64,000 nt of DNA, from NCBI GenBank assembly GCA_023228125.1, contig JALOBT010000001.1, forward strand, positions 62,001 to 126,000, written 5' to 3'. Position numbers and translations under genes: made by a program. The stretch is from Candidatus Cloacimonadota bacterium (lineage in GTDB: Bacteria; Cloacimonadota; Cloacimonadia; Cloacimonadales; Cloacimonadaceae). Positions 53,835 through 62,199 of this stretch are shown in pieces; position 1 is the first letter of the stretch; each line of letters opens with the position of its first letter. The notes beneath the pieces were generated by a model, which had not been told where the DNA came from, made no database searches, and saw only the letters and a list, made by a program, of their open reading frames with translations.

Positions 53835-55183
53835 CAAATCTTTCTCAGATGCTCTGGTATTCTCTCTCTGCCAATGATATCTGCTAAGGTTTCAGATTCG
53901 CGGATCAGCTCCACCTGTCCCGTTTCGGTGATCATCAGGATTTTGGGACGGTATTCGATGAATTGCATCCACTGGGTGTTGTTATAGGCACCCGTGGGAC
54001 TGATCAAGACTATATCGCCAAAGTGCAGGTCTGGAAAGGGCACAGCCGGACGGATCACATCTATATTCATGCACAGCGGGCCATAGAAGATGGTGTTTTG
54101 ATAGGCTCCGGGAAAGCTGCGCGTGGGTGTAACTTTGAGCTTGTACCACCAGGCGGTGATGGCGGTATTTACCCCTGCATCCAGGATGATAGCGCGTTCT
54201 CCGGTGGGCAGATTCTTCTTGCCCAAGACGCTGGAGATGATGCTTCCGGCCTCATCCACCAAGGCCCGGCCTGTTTCCAGGATCAGGGTAGGCAAGTTTT
54301 TGCTCACATAGCTGGATTCGTTAAAGGCATTGCCGATAGCGGCGGCATATTGATCAAAAGAGGGGGAGGCAAATTCACCCGCTGTATATTGATAATGCAG
54401 GGTGTTTTGTGAGGCAAAACCCCCGCCCATATCTATGTAATCCAGCAGCACATCATGCTCTTGCTCTATCTTCAGAGCCAAATCCAGCAAGGCTTTGGCT
54501 GCCCAATAGTAAGCGTTTGCATCCAGGATGAAGGTGCCGATATGGGTGTGCAGGCCGCGCAGCTTCATGGCCTTTCCGGAAAGCAGGCGTTGCACGGTGC
54601 GATAGGCTTCTCCATTTTCATAGTTGAAACCAAAGCGGCTCCATTGGGGAGCGATTCCGGTATCCATATTCACGCGGATGGCCACCTGTGGCACCATATC
54701 CAGCTCTTTGGCCAGCTTTTCGATGAGGTAAAGCTCATCCAGATGGTCGATGTGGATCAGAGCAGATTCTTCAATGGCGATGCGCAGTGCTTCCGGGCTT
54801 TTGCCAGGCCCGTTGAAGATGATGTCTTTGCCTTCTATGCCCAGCCTTCTGGCCATTTCATATTCCATTCTGGAGACCACTTCAGCGCGGGCGCCTTCCT
54901 GATGAAAGATGCTGCACACGGCGCCCAGATAATTGGTTTTGTAGCTCCAGGCTATTTCCACCTTGGGATAGTGCCTCTGCATCACATCCAGCAGTCTGCG
55001 GTAGCGTTTGCGCATCTGAGTCTCAGAAAGCACGATCAGGGGAGAGCCATAGTCTTTGACAAGGTCGCTGATACAGACGCCTTCTATATTGTCCTGATGG
55101 CGTACCACGCTTTTGGCTCCGTATTTGTTTGTATTACCGGCACTATTGCGTTCAATATTCGGTGCTATATATGTCTTTTTCAT
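53834..55183 (-). CDS. Fold-III PLP decarboxylase (DAP/ornithine decarboxylase family)
   Basis: The 449-residue product has the PLP lysine K82 (AWSYKTNYLG), HTHIGTF, the phosphate loop DMGGGF, ETGRALVDEAG, C371 in GPLCMNID (the catalytic cysteine of this family) and the GAY motif. The catalytic set is therefore complete. It is related to diaminopimelate and ornithine/arginine decarboxylases, and the substrate cannot be fixed by eye. It follows the ATP-grasp gene by 2 nt behind AGAAGG. Since the cell wall here is probably DAP-type, a dedicated DAP or lysine-type decarboxylation in this operon is plausible. Confidence 0.85.
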   Translation of the reverse strand: MKKTYIAPNIERNSAGNTNKYGAKSVVRHQDNIEGVCISDLVKDYGSPLIVLSETQMRKRYRRLLDVMQRHYPKVEIAWSYKTNYLGAVCSIFHQEGARAEVVSRMEYEMARRLGIEGKDIIFNGPGKSPEALRIAIEESALIHIDHLDELYLIEKLAKELDMVPQVAIRVNMDTGIAPQWSRFGFNYENGEAYRTVQRLLSGKAMKLRGLHTHIGTFILDANAYYWAAKALLDLALKIEQEHDVLLDYIDMGGGFASQNTLHYQYTAGEFASPSFDQYAAAIGNAFNESSYVSKNLPTLILETGRALVDEAGSIISSVLGKKNLPTGERAIILDAGVNTAITAWWYKLKVTPTRSFPGAYQNTIFYGPLCMNIDVIRPAVPFPDLHFGDIVLISPTGAYNNTQWMQFIEYRPKILMITETGQVELIRESETLADIIGRERIPEHLRKI

Positions 55184-55185
55184 TA

Positions 55186-56259
55186 TTACCTTCTTCTAAG
55201 TTCACTTTTTGCAGATACTTCGCCCATCACCGAGATATCTGTGATGATGTCTTCGGCATGACGGATGAAGAGAGTTCCAGCTTTGCAGGCTGGCAATTCC
55301 GCCAGCTCATGCCCCAGGGCTTTCAGCACTACGGCTGCGGGTTGGTTTTGGCCAGAGCCTTCTGCCAGCCTTACCCAGGCGGGGAAGCGGGGATTGATCT
55401 CGATCAGATAGTGCAGACCACCCAAGCCACGCATTACTTCCAGCTCGCAGGGGCCGCGCCACTTCAAGAGTGCGATCACTTTCGTGGCAAATTCTTTGAG
55501 TTCGGGGTTGTCTATCACCACGCCACCAAAGCCTTTGCCTTTGTCCGTGATCACGAGCTTCTTTTGGGGCACCATACCCAGGATGCCTCCTTCGCCATCT
55601 CCCACGATCACAATGTTATACTCATCCCCATAGATCATCTTTTGCAGGAGGATGGGCAGGCCCCAACGGCTTTCAATCTCGTAAAAATACTTCAGCGCTT
55701 CTTCGTAGTTATTGGCTTTGTAGGCTTCATAATAGCTGCCTTTGATCATCATGGGGAAATTGTCCCGGCTACCCAAGATCTGGCTGGCATCGCTGATCAG
55801 CATGGTATCCGGAACCAGGATGCCCCGGGGTGGGAAATAGCTGGCAAGGCGAGTCTTATCCCGCAGTAAAAAGCATTCCTCCGTAGGCAGATAGGTCTTG
55901 ATGCCCATCTTGTGTAGCTCATCCTGCAGGCGGATGTACAAGATAACCTCGGAATCCAGATTGGGAATGATAACATCGATCTTTTGCCTGCTCACGATGT
56001 ACTCCATGCGGGCCAGAAAAGCCTCCGCTCCGGCTGAGGGATAGGGCATCTGATAGACTTCGTCCACGAGGTCTTCCAGATAGATGCCGCTTTCCATGGA
56101 GTCATAGATCAGACCTATTATCCGGCCCTGAAATCCGGCTGCCCGGATGCTGCGGATGACCGCGACCCCAGGTTGAGGATTGTCTCCGGTTTTTAGCCCG
56201 GTAACGGCTATGGTGGCTTTTAGTGAGGAGAGGTCAGGGTTTTGCGCTGCCCCAGCCAT
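55186..56259 (-). CDS. ATP-grasp ligase
   Basis: The 357-residue product has an N-terminal pre-ATP-grasp region (about 15-125; VTGLKTGDNPQPGVAVIRSI). The ATP-grasp fold follows: MIKGS with K173, the QKMIYGDEYNIV lid region and the metal-binding IEINPRFPAW (E287, N289). Enzymes of this class join a carboxylate to an amine through an acyl phosphate. It begins on the last base of the PqqD-like gene, so the pair is made together, as expected if PqqD presents a substrate to the ligase. The substrate is unknown. Confidence 0.87.
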   Translation of the reverse strand: MAGAAQNPDLSSLKATIAVTGLKTGDNPQPGVAVIRSIRAAGFQGRIIGLIYDSMESGIYLEDLVDEVYQMPYPSAGAEAFLARMEYIVSRQKIDVIIPNLDSEVILYIRLQDELHKMGIKTYLPTEECFLLRDKTRLASYFPPRGILVPDTMLISDASQILGSRDNFPMMIKGSYYEAYKANNYEEALKYFYEIESRWGLPILLQKMIYGDEYNIVIVGDGEGGILGMVPQKKLVITDKGKGFGGVVIDNPELKEFATKVIALLKWRGPCELEVMRGLGGLHYLIEINPRFPAWVRLAEGSGQNQPAAVVLKALGHELAELPACKAGTLFIRHAEDIITDISVMGEVSAKSELRRR

Positions 56260-56507
56260 CAGAATTCCACCAGAGCCAAAGCTTCCAGCATCAGCATATA
56301 ATGCTCAAAATCGCTGTTAAAATTGTCTTCATTGACCTCATATTCTGCCATGAATTCCTGACAGATGGCATCCCTGTTCAGGCCCTGAGCCAAAAGCTTC
56401 ATGATATACAGCCCGGTTTCGTTACTGGTGTAACTGTAACCGGAGGCGGGATCAAATATAAATCCATTGTCGTTCATGGCCAGGTTCGTAAGTTTTCTAT
56501 AGTCCAT
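56259..56507 (-). CDS. PqqD-like small peptide-binding protein
   Basis: The 82-residue product starts behind GGAGG (six bases). It resembles PqqD/RRE proteins: FIFDPASGYSYTSNETGLYI forms the strands and first helix, then LLAQGLNRDAICQEFMAEY and a C-terminal helix with LMLEALALVEF. Free-standing PqqD domains bind leader peptides and hand them to modifying enzymes. It is the first gene of the seven-gene operon. No precursor peptide gene was recognised next to it. Confidence 0.8.
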   Translation of the reverse strand: MDYRKLTNLAMNDNGFIFDPASGYSYTSNETGLYIMKLLAQGLNRDAICQEFMAEYEVNEDNFNSDFEHYMLMLEALALVEF

Positions 56508-56556
56508 TTTATCCTCCAGGATAGTTTGCCTCGCATGGGGGCGACCTCAGCATAAT

Positions 56557-56568
56557 ATTGCATGCAAT
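56557..56568. promoter_or_regulatory. 12-bp palindrome upstream of the PqqD operon
   Basis: ATTGCATGCAAT is a perfect palindrome about 50 bp before the first gene of the operon. Just beyond it the minus strand carries TTCAAT, a 17-bp spacer and TACTAT (around 56590-56620), a weak promoter match. The palindrome would lie near the start site, a usual operator position. Confidence 0.3.
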
Positions 56569-56748
56569 CTTCATACCAAAGGCGTATAGTATATAATACT
56601 CGAAAGGTATTGAATGCCTGCAAAATAATATTATCCAGGTGCGGGAATATCCGTTTTACTCAATATATCTTGAACAGCTTTAGAGATGCGGCTCTCTTTT
56701 GAACGAAGCAGGTAATGCCTTTTACCCCCATAATTACATTGTATTATC

Positions 56749-57115
56749 TGCCTTGAAAGACGATAGGCAAGGGTTTAACCCATTGTGGCCTCGAATTGAA
56801 TAATTGCGAGGTCGAACATGCCTTGAAAGACTATAGGCAGGGGTTTTAACCCTTGTACCACAAGCTTCTATCTGCCCAAGACGTTTCCCCGGTCTTTTAA
56901 GGCCGGGCACAACGAAGCTGGGGACTCATATTTATTGAATTATTATTATTTGGCAGCAAAAAAGCATCCTCAATTCAGAATCCGCCTTCAAAACCTGTGG
57001 TAAGCAAGTCCATAGATGTCCGCATACCCGTGCCTTAAAAGGCCCGGAAAACCTCTTGGATAGGCATAAGCATGCAACGTGTCGGCTAAAGCCAACACCT
57101 ATCTTCTTTCAAGAC
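56749..57115. repeat. Degenerate intergenic repeats between the PqqD operon and T9SS cargo genes
   Basis: Two direct copies of about 38 bp lie at 56749-56786 and 56819-56856 (TGCCTTGAAAGACGATAGGC core followed by a GGGTTTAACCC-like palindrome). An inverted partial copy lies at 57098-57115. A second family, CTTTTAAGGC within CCGG blocks, occurs at about 56866-56911 and inverted at about 57031-57066. GTGTCGGCT/AGCCAACAC at 57078-57097 is a hairpin. No credible gene lies in 56508-57490. Confidence 0.6.
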
Positions 57116-57490
57116 TTTATGTAAGCTACATCCTCTTTTACACACTCGGTTTGAAAGAGAACCAAAAAACGTTCCAGAAAGCCTATCGATTACGGACATC
57201 ATTAGCTTCCCTGCAAGACACCAGGTTAGCCCAAAACAGCCATCAGGCCTGCACATCCTGCCCCATGGGCAAATAATATGAAAATATTCAAAATAATGCT
57301 TGACATCATTATGAACTTCAAGATACTGCCATATATGTAAGATAGTACAAAGGAGCAGCCCTGAGCGAACCTTTACTTATGATGATTTTCTTTTTGAACT
57401 GCCGAAGCCTGCAGGGGAATGCGGTTTTGAGTGCATACCCCTCAATTCCGGCAATATCGGTCCAAACCCCGGATATTTCCTGGAGGAAAG

Positions 57491-59608
57491 ATGAAAAAGC
57501 TCTTTTTACTTAGCCTTTGCCTCATTATCGGGCTGGCCTTTGCCATAGAGATACGTCCCGATAGTGCCCTCAAACCTCAAAGCCCGCCCCGCACAAAACA
57601 GAGCCTTGAAGCGCCCGAATTTATCTTTAGCCACGCCCCTGATACTCTGATGACCAGCTATTATGACTACGTCTTCGGGAGCTACAATTCCCTGCCTCTG
57701 CGTACGATCCCGGATGCCGCAGGTGGCGGATATTTTCTCACACTTCAGGCCAAAACTACCCAGACTGGCCCCCGCAGTGTGTATCATGCCTATGTGGATG
57801 CGGCAGGTGCTGTCTCGAATTGCTGGAAAATCTCCAATACTATGCTTTCGGAAGGATATCCAGATCTGGCTGTGGACCCCCAGAGCGGCATCCCCATGTA
57901 TACCTGGCATGCTGCTGTGCAAGGGGATAACAGCATGAAGGTTATGTTTGCCTGCATTCCTTTTCTCGATGGCCTACCCGATCTCATGTTCGCACCCCAG
58001 ATCGTGATTGATAACCCGGTAGAAGTTTTCCCCACAAACGACAATGTCTTCATCTGGCCCCAGATCCAGATAGGCCCCTCTCCAAATCCTGAGATGAGAA
58101 GGGTGTACATAGCCGCCCGCAACTTGATTAGCCATACCGTCAATGGCTTTTCCAGCGAAAACATGATGATTGCCTATGCCGATTTTAATACTTCCATGCT
58201 GCAAATGGGAGAGGTCTTATCCTGGAGCTACATCACGGTTCCCCAATTGAATCAATGGAATACAGATTCCCAGGCCTGGCGGCGTCCCTTCCTCGCTTTC
58301 AATGTCGATGACTCAGGCAATATCTATCTTGCAGGATATCATACCGCCTACGATGCTAATGACCTTATTATAGACGAACATGATATGGATATTTTCATCT
58401 GCCCGAATTACGGTGAAGGCAGCTGGACGCGCGTGACGGATTCCAGCCACTTTCCCACCTGGTATCCTGAAGTCTATGAACCCTACGCCCTTACGAAGGA
58501 CTCACCTTTTCCAGAAGATGAACTGCACTGGGGTATAATGAATTCAGGCCATTTGAATGCAGTCAGCATCGGCGATGGCAAGATCCTGTTCCCCGCCCTT
58601 TTCACTGTCTCTACTGATTCTGACGCCTTCTATCCTGATCTACATACTGTAAAGGCTGTGATCCATGACAGCGCGGAGGAGGAATTCACTATCAGGGAGA
58701 TATATCCCCAGAAGGATCCAGACGACGACTATAATGCAGTATTTACCCCCTGGGATTGGCAGGCGCCTTGGGGAGAACCGGAATGGGTTCTGGGCGATGA
58801 TGGAGAATATTATCTGGATCTTGTAACGCTTTTTCCCTTTGCGCACTGGGACGCTTCTCTGCACAACAACGCTATGGTGGTTCACTACAACAATCTCAAA
58901 GTCTCGGAAGTCAATGACCAGGGCATGATGGTGGCTGTGTGGCAGAATGCTCAGCGTATCTGGCTTTTAGATAAATCTGCTGCCCAAGATCCTGACTTGG
59001 ATGGTTATCCAGAAATTATGATCTCCGTATCTCCCAATAGAGGCAAAAACTGGAGTGAACCCATCCGGCTCAACGGCATCGACAATCCTGCACTGGACGG
59101 TATCACACCCATGTGGGTCTATCCTGCAGATCTGGTGAAATACATGGGCATGCAAGGGGATTCCAAGATCGGCCGTCTGGGGCTGGTATTTTACGATGAT
59201 TACACCTGGGGAGCCAATGCCATTTCTCCACCCGCTCACCCCGTGAATGACGGCGGCAGGGTGATGTTTGCCGAACTTCAGATCATATTTCCAGATTTTC
59301 CCAGTGGGACAGACGATCCTTCTCCCTCAGCTCCAGCAGCTTGCAAGATCAAAGCCGCCTACCCCAATCCTTTCAAAGACAGGCTCAATATCTCCCTGCA
59401 AGTAAAGGACGCCTCTCAGGACTACAAGTTCAAGATCTATAACGTCAAAGGCCAATTGGTTCATAGCGCTACCGGCACGGCTAAAGGCAATTTTGAATTG
59501 AACTGGGATGGCCGGGATGCAAAAGGCACGAGGCTTCCTTCCGGAATATACCTGCTCTCTCTTTCCACAAAAGGACAGCAGGCTATGCGTAAGGTAATCT
59601 TGTATTAG
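57491..59608 (+). CDS. Secreted BNR-like protein with T9SS C-terminal sorting domain (paralogue 1)
   Basis: The start at 57491 follows GGAGG and gives a 705-residue product with signal peptide MKKLFLLSLCLIIGLAFA. The middle resembles a beta-propeller: NVDDSGNIYLAGYH and SVSPNRGKNWSEPI contain Asp-box (BNR) type S-x-D/N-x-G-x-x-W patterns. The last 80 residues (AYPNPFKDRLNISLQ, FKIYNVKGQLVHS, LPSGIYLLSL) are a type A T9SS sorting domain, so the protein should cross the outer membrane through SprA. The ligand or enzyme activity is unknown. A TTGACA lies at 57300-57305 with no clear -10. Confidence 0.85.
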   Translation: MKKLFLLSLCLIIGLAFAIEIRPDSALKPQSPPRTKQSLEAPEFIFSHAPDTLMTSYYDYVFGSYNSLPLRTIPDAAGGGYFLTLQAKTTQTGPRSVYHAYVDAAGAVSNCWKISNTMLSEGYPDLAVDPQSGIPMYTWHAAVQGDNSMKVMFACIPFLDGLPDLMFAPQIVIDNPVEVFPTNDNVFIWPQIQIGPSPNPEMRRVYIAARNLISHTVNGFSSENMMIAYADFNTSMLQMGEVLSWSYITVPQLNQWNTDSQAWRRPFLAFNVDDSGNIYLAGYHTAYDANDLIIDEHDMDIFICPNYGEGSWTRVTDSSHFPTWYPEVYEPYALTKDSPFPEDELHWGIMNSGHLNAVSIGDGKILFPALFTVSTDSDAFYPDLHTVKAVIHDSAEEEFTIREIYPQKDPDDDYNAVFTPWDWQAPWGEPEWVLGDDGEYYLDLVTLFPFAHWDASLHNNAMVVHYNNLKVSEVNDQGMMVAVWQNAQRIWLLDKSAAQDPDLDGYPEIMISVSPNRGKNWSEPIRLNGIDNPALDGITPMWVYPADLVKYMGMQGDSKIGRLGLVFYDDYTWGANAISPPAHPVNDGGRVMFAELQIIFPDFPSGTDDPSPSAPAACKIKAAYPNPFKDRLNISLQVKDASQDYKFKIYNVKGQLVHSATGTAKGNFELNWDGRDAKGTRLPSGIYLLSLSTKGQQAMRKVILY

Positions 59609-59645
59609 ATTCAAAATTAAACCCCGGATATTTCCTGGAGGAAAG

Positions 59646-61808
59646 ATGAAAAAGCTCTTTTTACTGGGCCTTTGCCTCATAATTGGGCTGGCATTTGCCC
59701 TTGAGCCGCTTCCCGAGAGTGTTTCAAAGCCTATCCAACGCCATCAAAGTGCGCAGGATGCAAAACAAAGCCGTGAAGCACCTGTGTTTTCTTTTAGCAA
59801 GGCTCCCTATTCCTTGATGACCAGCTATTATGACTTCATGCTCGGGGGCGTGAATTCCTTGCCCCTGCGCACGATTCCGGATGCTGCAGGTGGTGGATAT
59901 TATCTCACGTTTCATGCCATAAGTTTTCCGCCTGCCTTACGCAAGGTTTTTTATGCCCATTTGGATCCTGCCGGAAATATGACAGATTGTCAGGAAATCA
60001 TGGGCAGCTCTCTGAGTGAAGGATATCCTGTCATGGATCTGGATCCGGCGAGTGGCATCCCTATTTATGCCTGGCACGCGGGCCCGGATTCACTGGGCAT
60101 CATGAGGGTCATGTTCACCTGCGATCCCCTGATAGACGGCATCCCCGGCTCTTTCGCCCCCGCGCAGATCATTATAGAAAATCCTGTAGAGCTAGGGGAC
60201 ACAGCGGACAATAGATTCCTCTGGCCACAAATTCAGATAGGTCCCTCTCCAAATCCGAATATGAGAAGGCTGTATGTGGCTACCCGCAATGCCATTACTC
60301 ACGTTCCTGATGGATACCTTTGCGAAAACGTAATGATCGCCTATGCGGATTTTGATAGTGATATGCTCAGAACCGGAGCGGCCTTATCCTGGAGCTATAC
60401 CACGGTTCCAGAGCTTGATCAATGGAATCATGATACCGTGAACTATCGGCGGCCACAGCTCTCTTTTAACGTCGATAATTCCGGTAATATCTATCTTACA
60501 GGACATCACTATGCCAGTGAGATAGAGTATGGAGATATCATCGTGGAAGAAGATCTGGATATTTTCATCTGCCCGAATTACGGAGAAGGAGCCTGGAGCT
60601 GGACCCGCGCCTACAGCGATCTGCCTTCCTGGAATCCACCGGAAGCGCCAGGCAGCTACACTGGCTTCTTTAAAGTAAACGGCCAGCCCATACCCGATGA
60701 AGACATGAACTGGAAGATGTATAATTCACCTAACCACAATACAATAGTGGATTCTGATGGCCGGGTGCATACCATAGGTCTCTGGGCCTTAATGTATCGT
60801 GCGGCATTAATGTATGAATATCTTGATGATTGTCAAACGGTAAAGAGTTTTGTCTATGATCCCCGGGATCAAAGCGTCTCTTTCCAGGAAATATATCCTC
60901 AAAATGATCCGGATAACGCCTTCACACCATACTATCAACCCTGGGATGCCGAAGCCCCTTGGGGAGTGCCGGATTCTTATACGTATATGGACGGGGACTA
61001 TCATCTGGACTACGAAAGAAATTTCCCCTTTCCATACTGGGATATAGGCCAGCATGAGGAAGGTATGCGTTATCTTTATAACAGTCAGAAACTCTCCAAG
61101 ATCAATGACCAAGACATGATGGTGGCCGTTTGGCAGGATTCTCAGCTGGCCAGGCAAGCCCATATCCCTTCTGCCTTCTATCCTGATACTTCCGCTTTCA
61201 TCAGTACTTCCGAAATAATGATCTGTGTATCCCAGGACGCAGCCGAGAGCTGGAGCAAGCCCATCCGGCTGAACAATATCGAAACCCCTGAGCTGGCCGG
61301 TATCAAACCCATGTGGGCATGTCCCGCAGACTTGGTGAAATACCTGGGCACGCGGGATGGTAAGAAGATAGGACGCCTCGGCCTTCTATTTTACGATGAT
61401 TACACCTGGGGCTCATGCTCCGTACTTCCGAACGATTTTGGCTATCCGGATGGGGGACGGGTGATGTTTACCGAATTGGAGATAGAATTTCCCGATCCCA
61501 GCATTGGGACGGACGATCCTTCCTATGAACTGCCGGCAATCTGTAGTATCAAGGCAGCCTACCCTAATCCTTTCAAGGATCAGCTCAATATCTCTTTAGA
61601 GCTGAAGGATGCCTCTCAGGACTATAAGTTCAAGATCTATAACGTGAAAGGGCAATTGGTTCATAGTGCTGCTGGCAATGCTAAGGGTAGTTTTGAACTG
61701 AACTGGGGTGGGCGGGATGCAAAGGGGACTAAACTGCCTTCTGGAATATACCTGCTTTCTCTTTCTACAAAAGGACAGCAGGCTATGCGAAAGGTAATCT
61801 TGTATTAG
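59646..61808 (+). CDS. Secreted BNR-like protein with T9SS C-terminal sorting domain (paralogue 2)
   Basis: The 720-residue paralogue of the preceding gene lies 37 bp downstream on the same strand. Signal peptide, propeller-like middle (NVDNSGNIYLTGHH, SQDAAESWSKPIRL) and sorting domain match throughout. The C-terminal 60 residues are almost the same, and the mid-regions are more divergent. The ribosome site and about 40 bases of leader and signal-peptide coding sequence are near-identical to those of paralogue 1, indicating a recent tandem duplication or gene conversion. One transcript is likely, ending at the hairpin 61825-61855. Confidence 0.85.
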   Translation: MKKLFLLGLCLIIGLAFALEPLPESVSKPIQRHQSAQDAKQSREAPVFSFSKAPYSLMTSYYDFMLGGVNSLPLRTIPDAAGGGYYLTFHAISFPPALRKVFYAHLDPAGNMTDCQEIMGSSLSEGYPVMDLDPASGIPIYAWHAGPDSLGIMRVMFTCDPLIDGIPGSFAPAQIIIENPVELGDTADNRFLWPQIQIGPSPNPNMRRLYVATRNAITHVPDGYLCENVMIAYADFDSDMLRTGAALSWSYTTVPELDQWNHDTVNYRRPQLSFNVDNSGNIYLTGHHYASEIEYGDIIVEEDLDIFICPNYGEGAWSWTRAYSDLPSWNPPEAPGSYTGFFKVNGQPIPDEDMNWKMYNSPNHNTIVDSDGRVHTIGLWALMYRAALMYEYLDDCQTVKSFVYDPRDQSVSFQEIYPQNDPDNAFTPYYQPWDAEAPWGVPDSYTYMDGDYHLDYERNFPFPYWDIGQHEEGMRYLYNSQKLSKINDQDMMVAVWQDSQLARQAHIPSAFYPDTSAFISTSEIMICVSQDAAESWSKPIRLNNIETPELAGIKPMWACPADLVKYLGTRDGKKIGRLGLLFYDDYTWGSCSVLPNDFGYPDGGRVMFTELEIEFPDPSIGTDDPSYELPAICSIKAAYPNPFKDQLNISLELKDASQDYKFKIYNVKGQLVHSAAGNAKGSFELNWGGRDAKGTKLPSGIYLLSLSTKGQQAMRKVILY

Positions 61809-61824
61809 ACTTCTGTGATTTCAG

Positions 61825-61858
61825 ATATGGGGGAGAGTTTGTGGCTCCCCTATATTTT
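61825..61858 (+). terminator. Terminator of the T9SS cargo gene pair
   Basis: ATATGGGGGAG and CTCCCCTATAT make an 11-bp stem with one G-U pair and a 9-nt loop, followed by TTT. It begins 17 nt after the stop codon of the second paralogue. Confidence 0.65.
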
Positions 61859-62199
61859 GGGGTGGTGATAGGTATCTGTGTTTGCTTATAGTTTGAATTG
61901 GTAAATGCCTTTCTTTGCCCATTATGTCCACGCATCATGGACCATATCCAATATATGGGGCTGTGGTGCCACTACCCAATCTCGCACATTGCCAAACCCC
62001 GATGCTCACTCCATATTTTCACCTGTCTTTGGCGAACTTTCGATTCGAGATGACTTGGGATTCCGAGTCAACTCGAGTTGAAGACTCGTTAAAAGCAAGT
62101 CCAGATATCAAGGAGGGCGCGTCCTTGCTACTTGTTTAGCCTGTTGGCAGAACAGATGGTAAAAGAGCGAGTATAACCACGCTGTCAAAAAGGATTTAC
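61859..62199. other. Intergenic region with a degenerate inverted-repeat copy
   Basis: No gene is supported. At 62039-62100 the sequence repeats the left arm (TTCGATTCGAGATGACT) and flank (CGTTAAAAGCAAGT) of the element at 36545-36588, but the right arm is mutated so pairing is imperfect. The base composition becomes markedly AT-rich to the right of about 62,190. Confidence 0.5.

Noticed and set aside
57079..57276. 65-codon plus-strand frame as a precursor peptide for the PqqD operon
   Set aside because: No ribosome site, lies on the opposite strand and inside degenerate repeats, and its sequence looks random.
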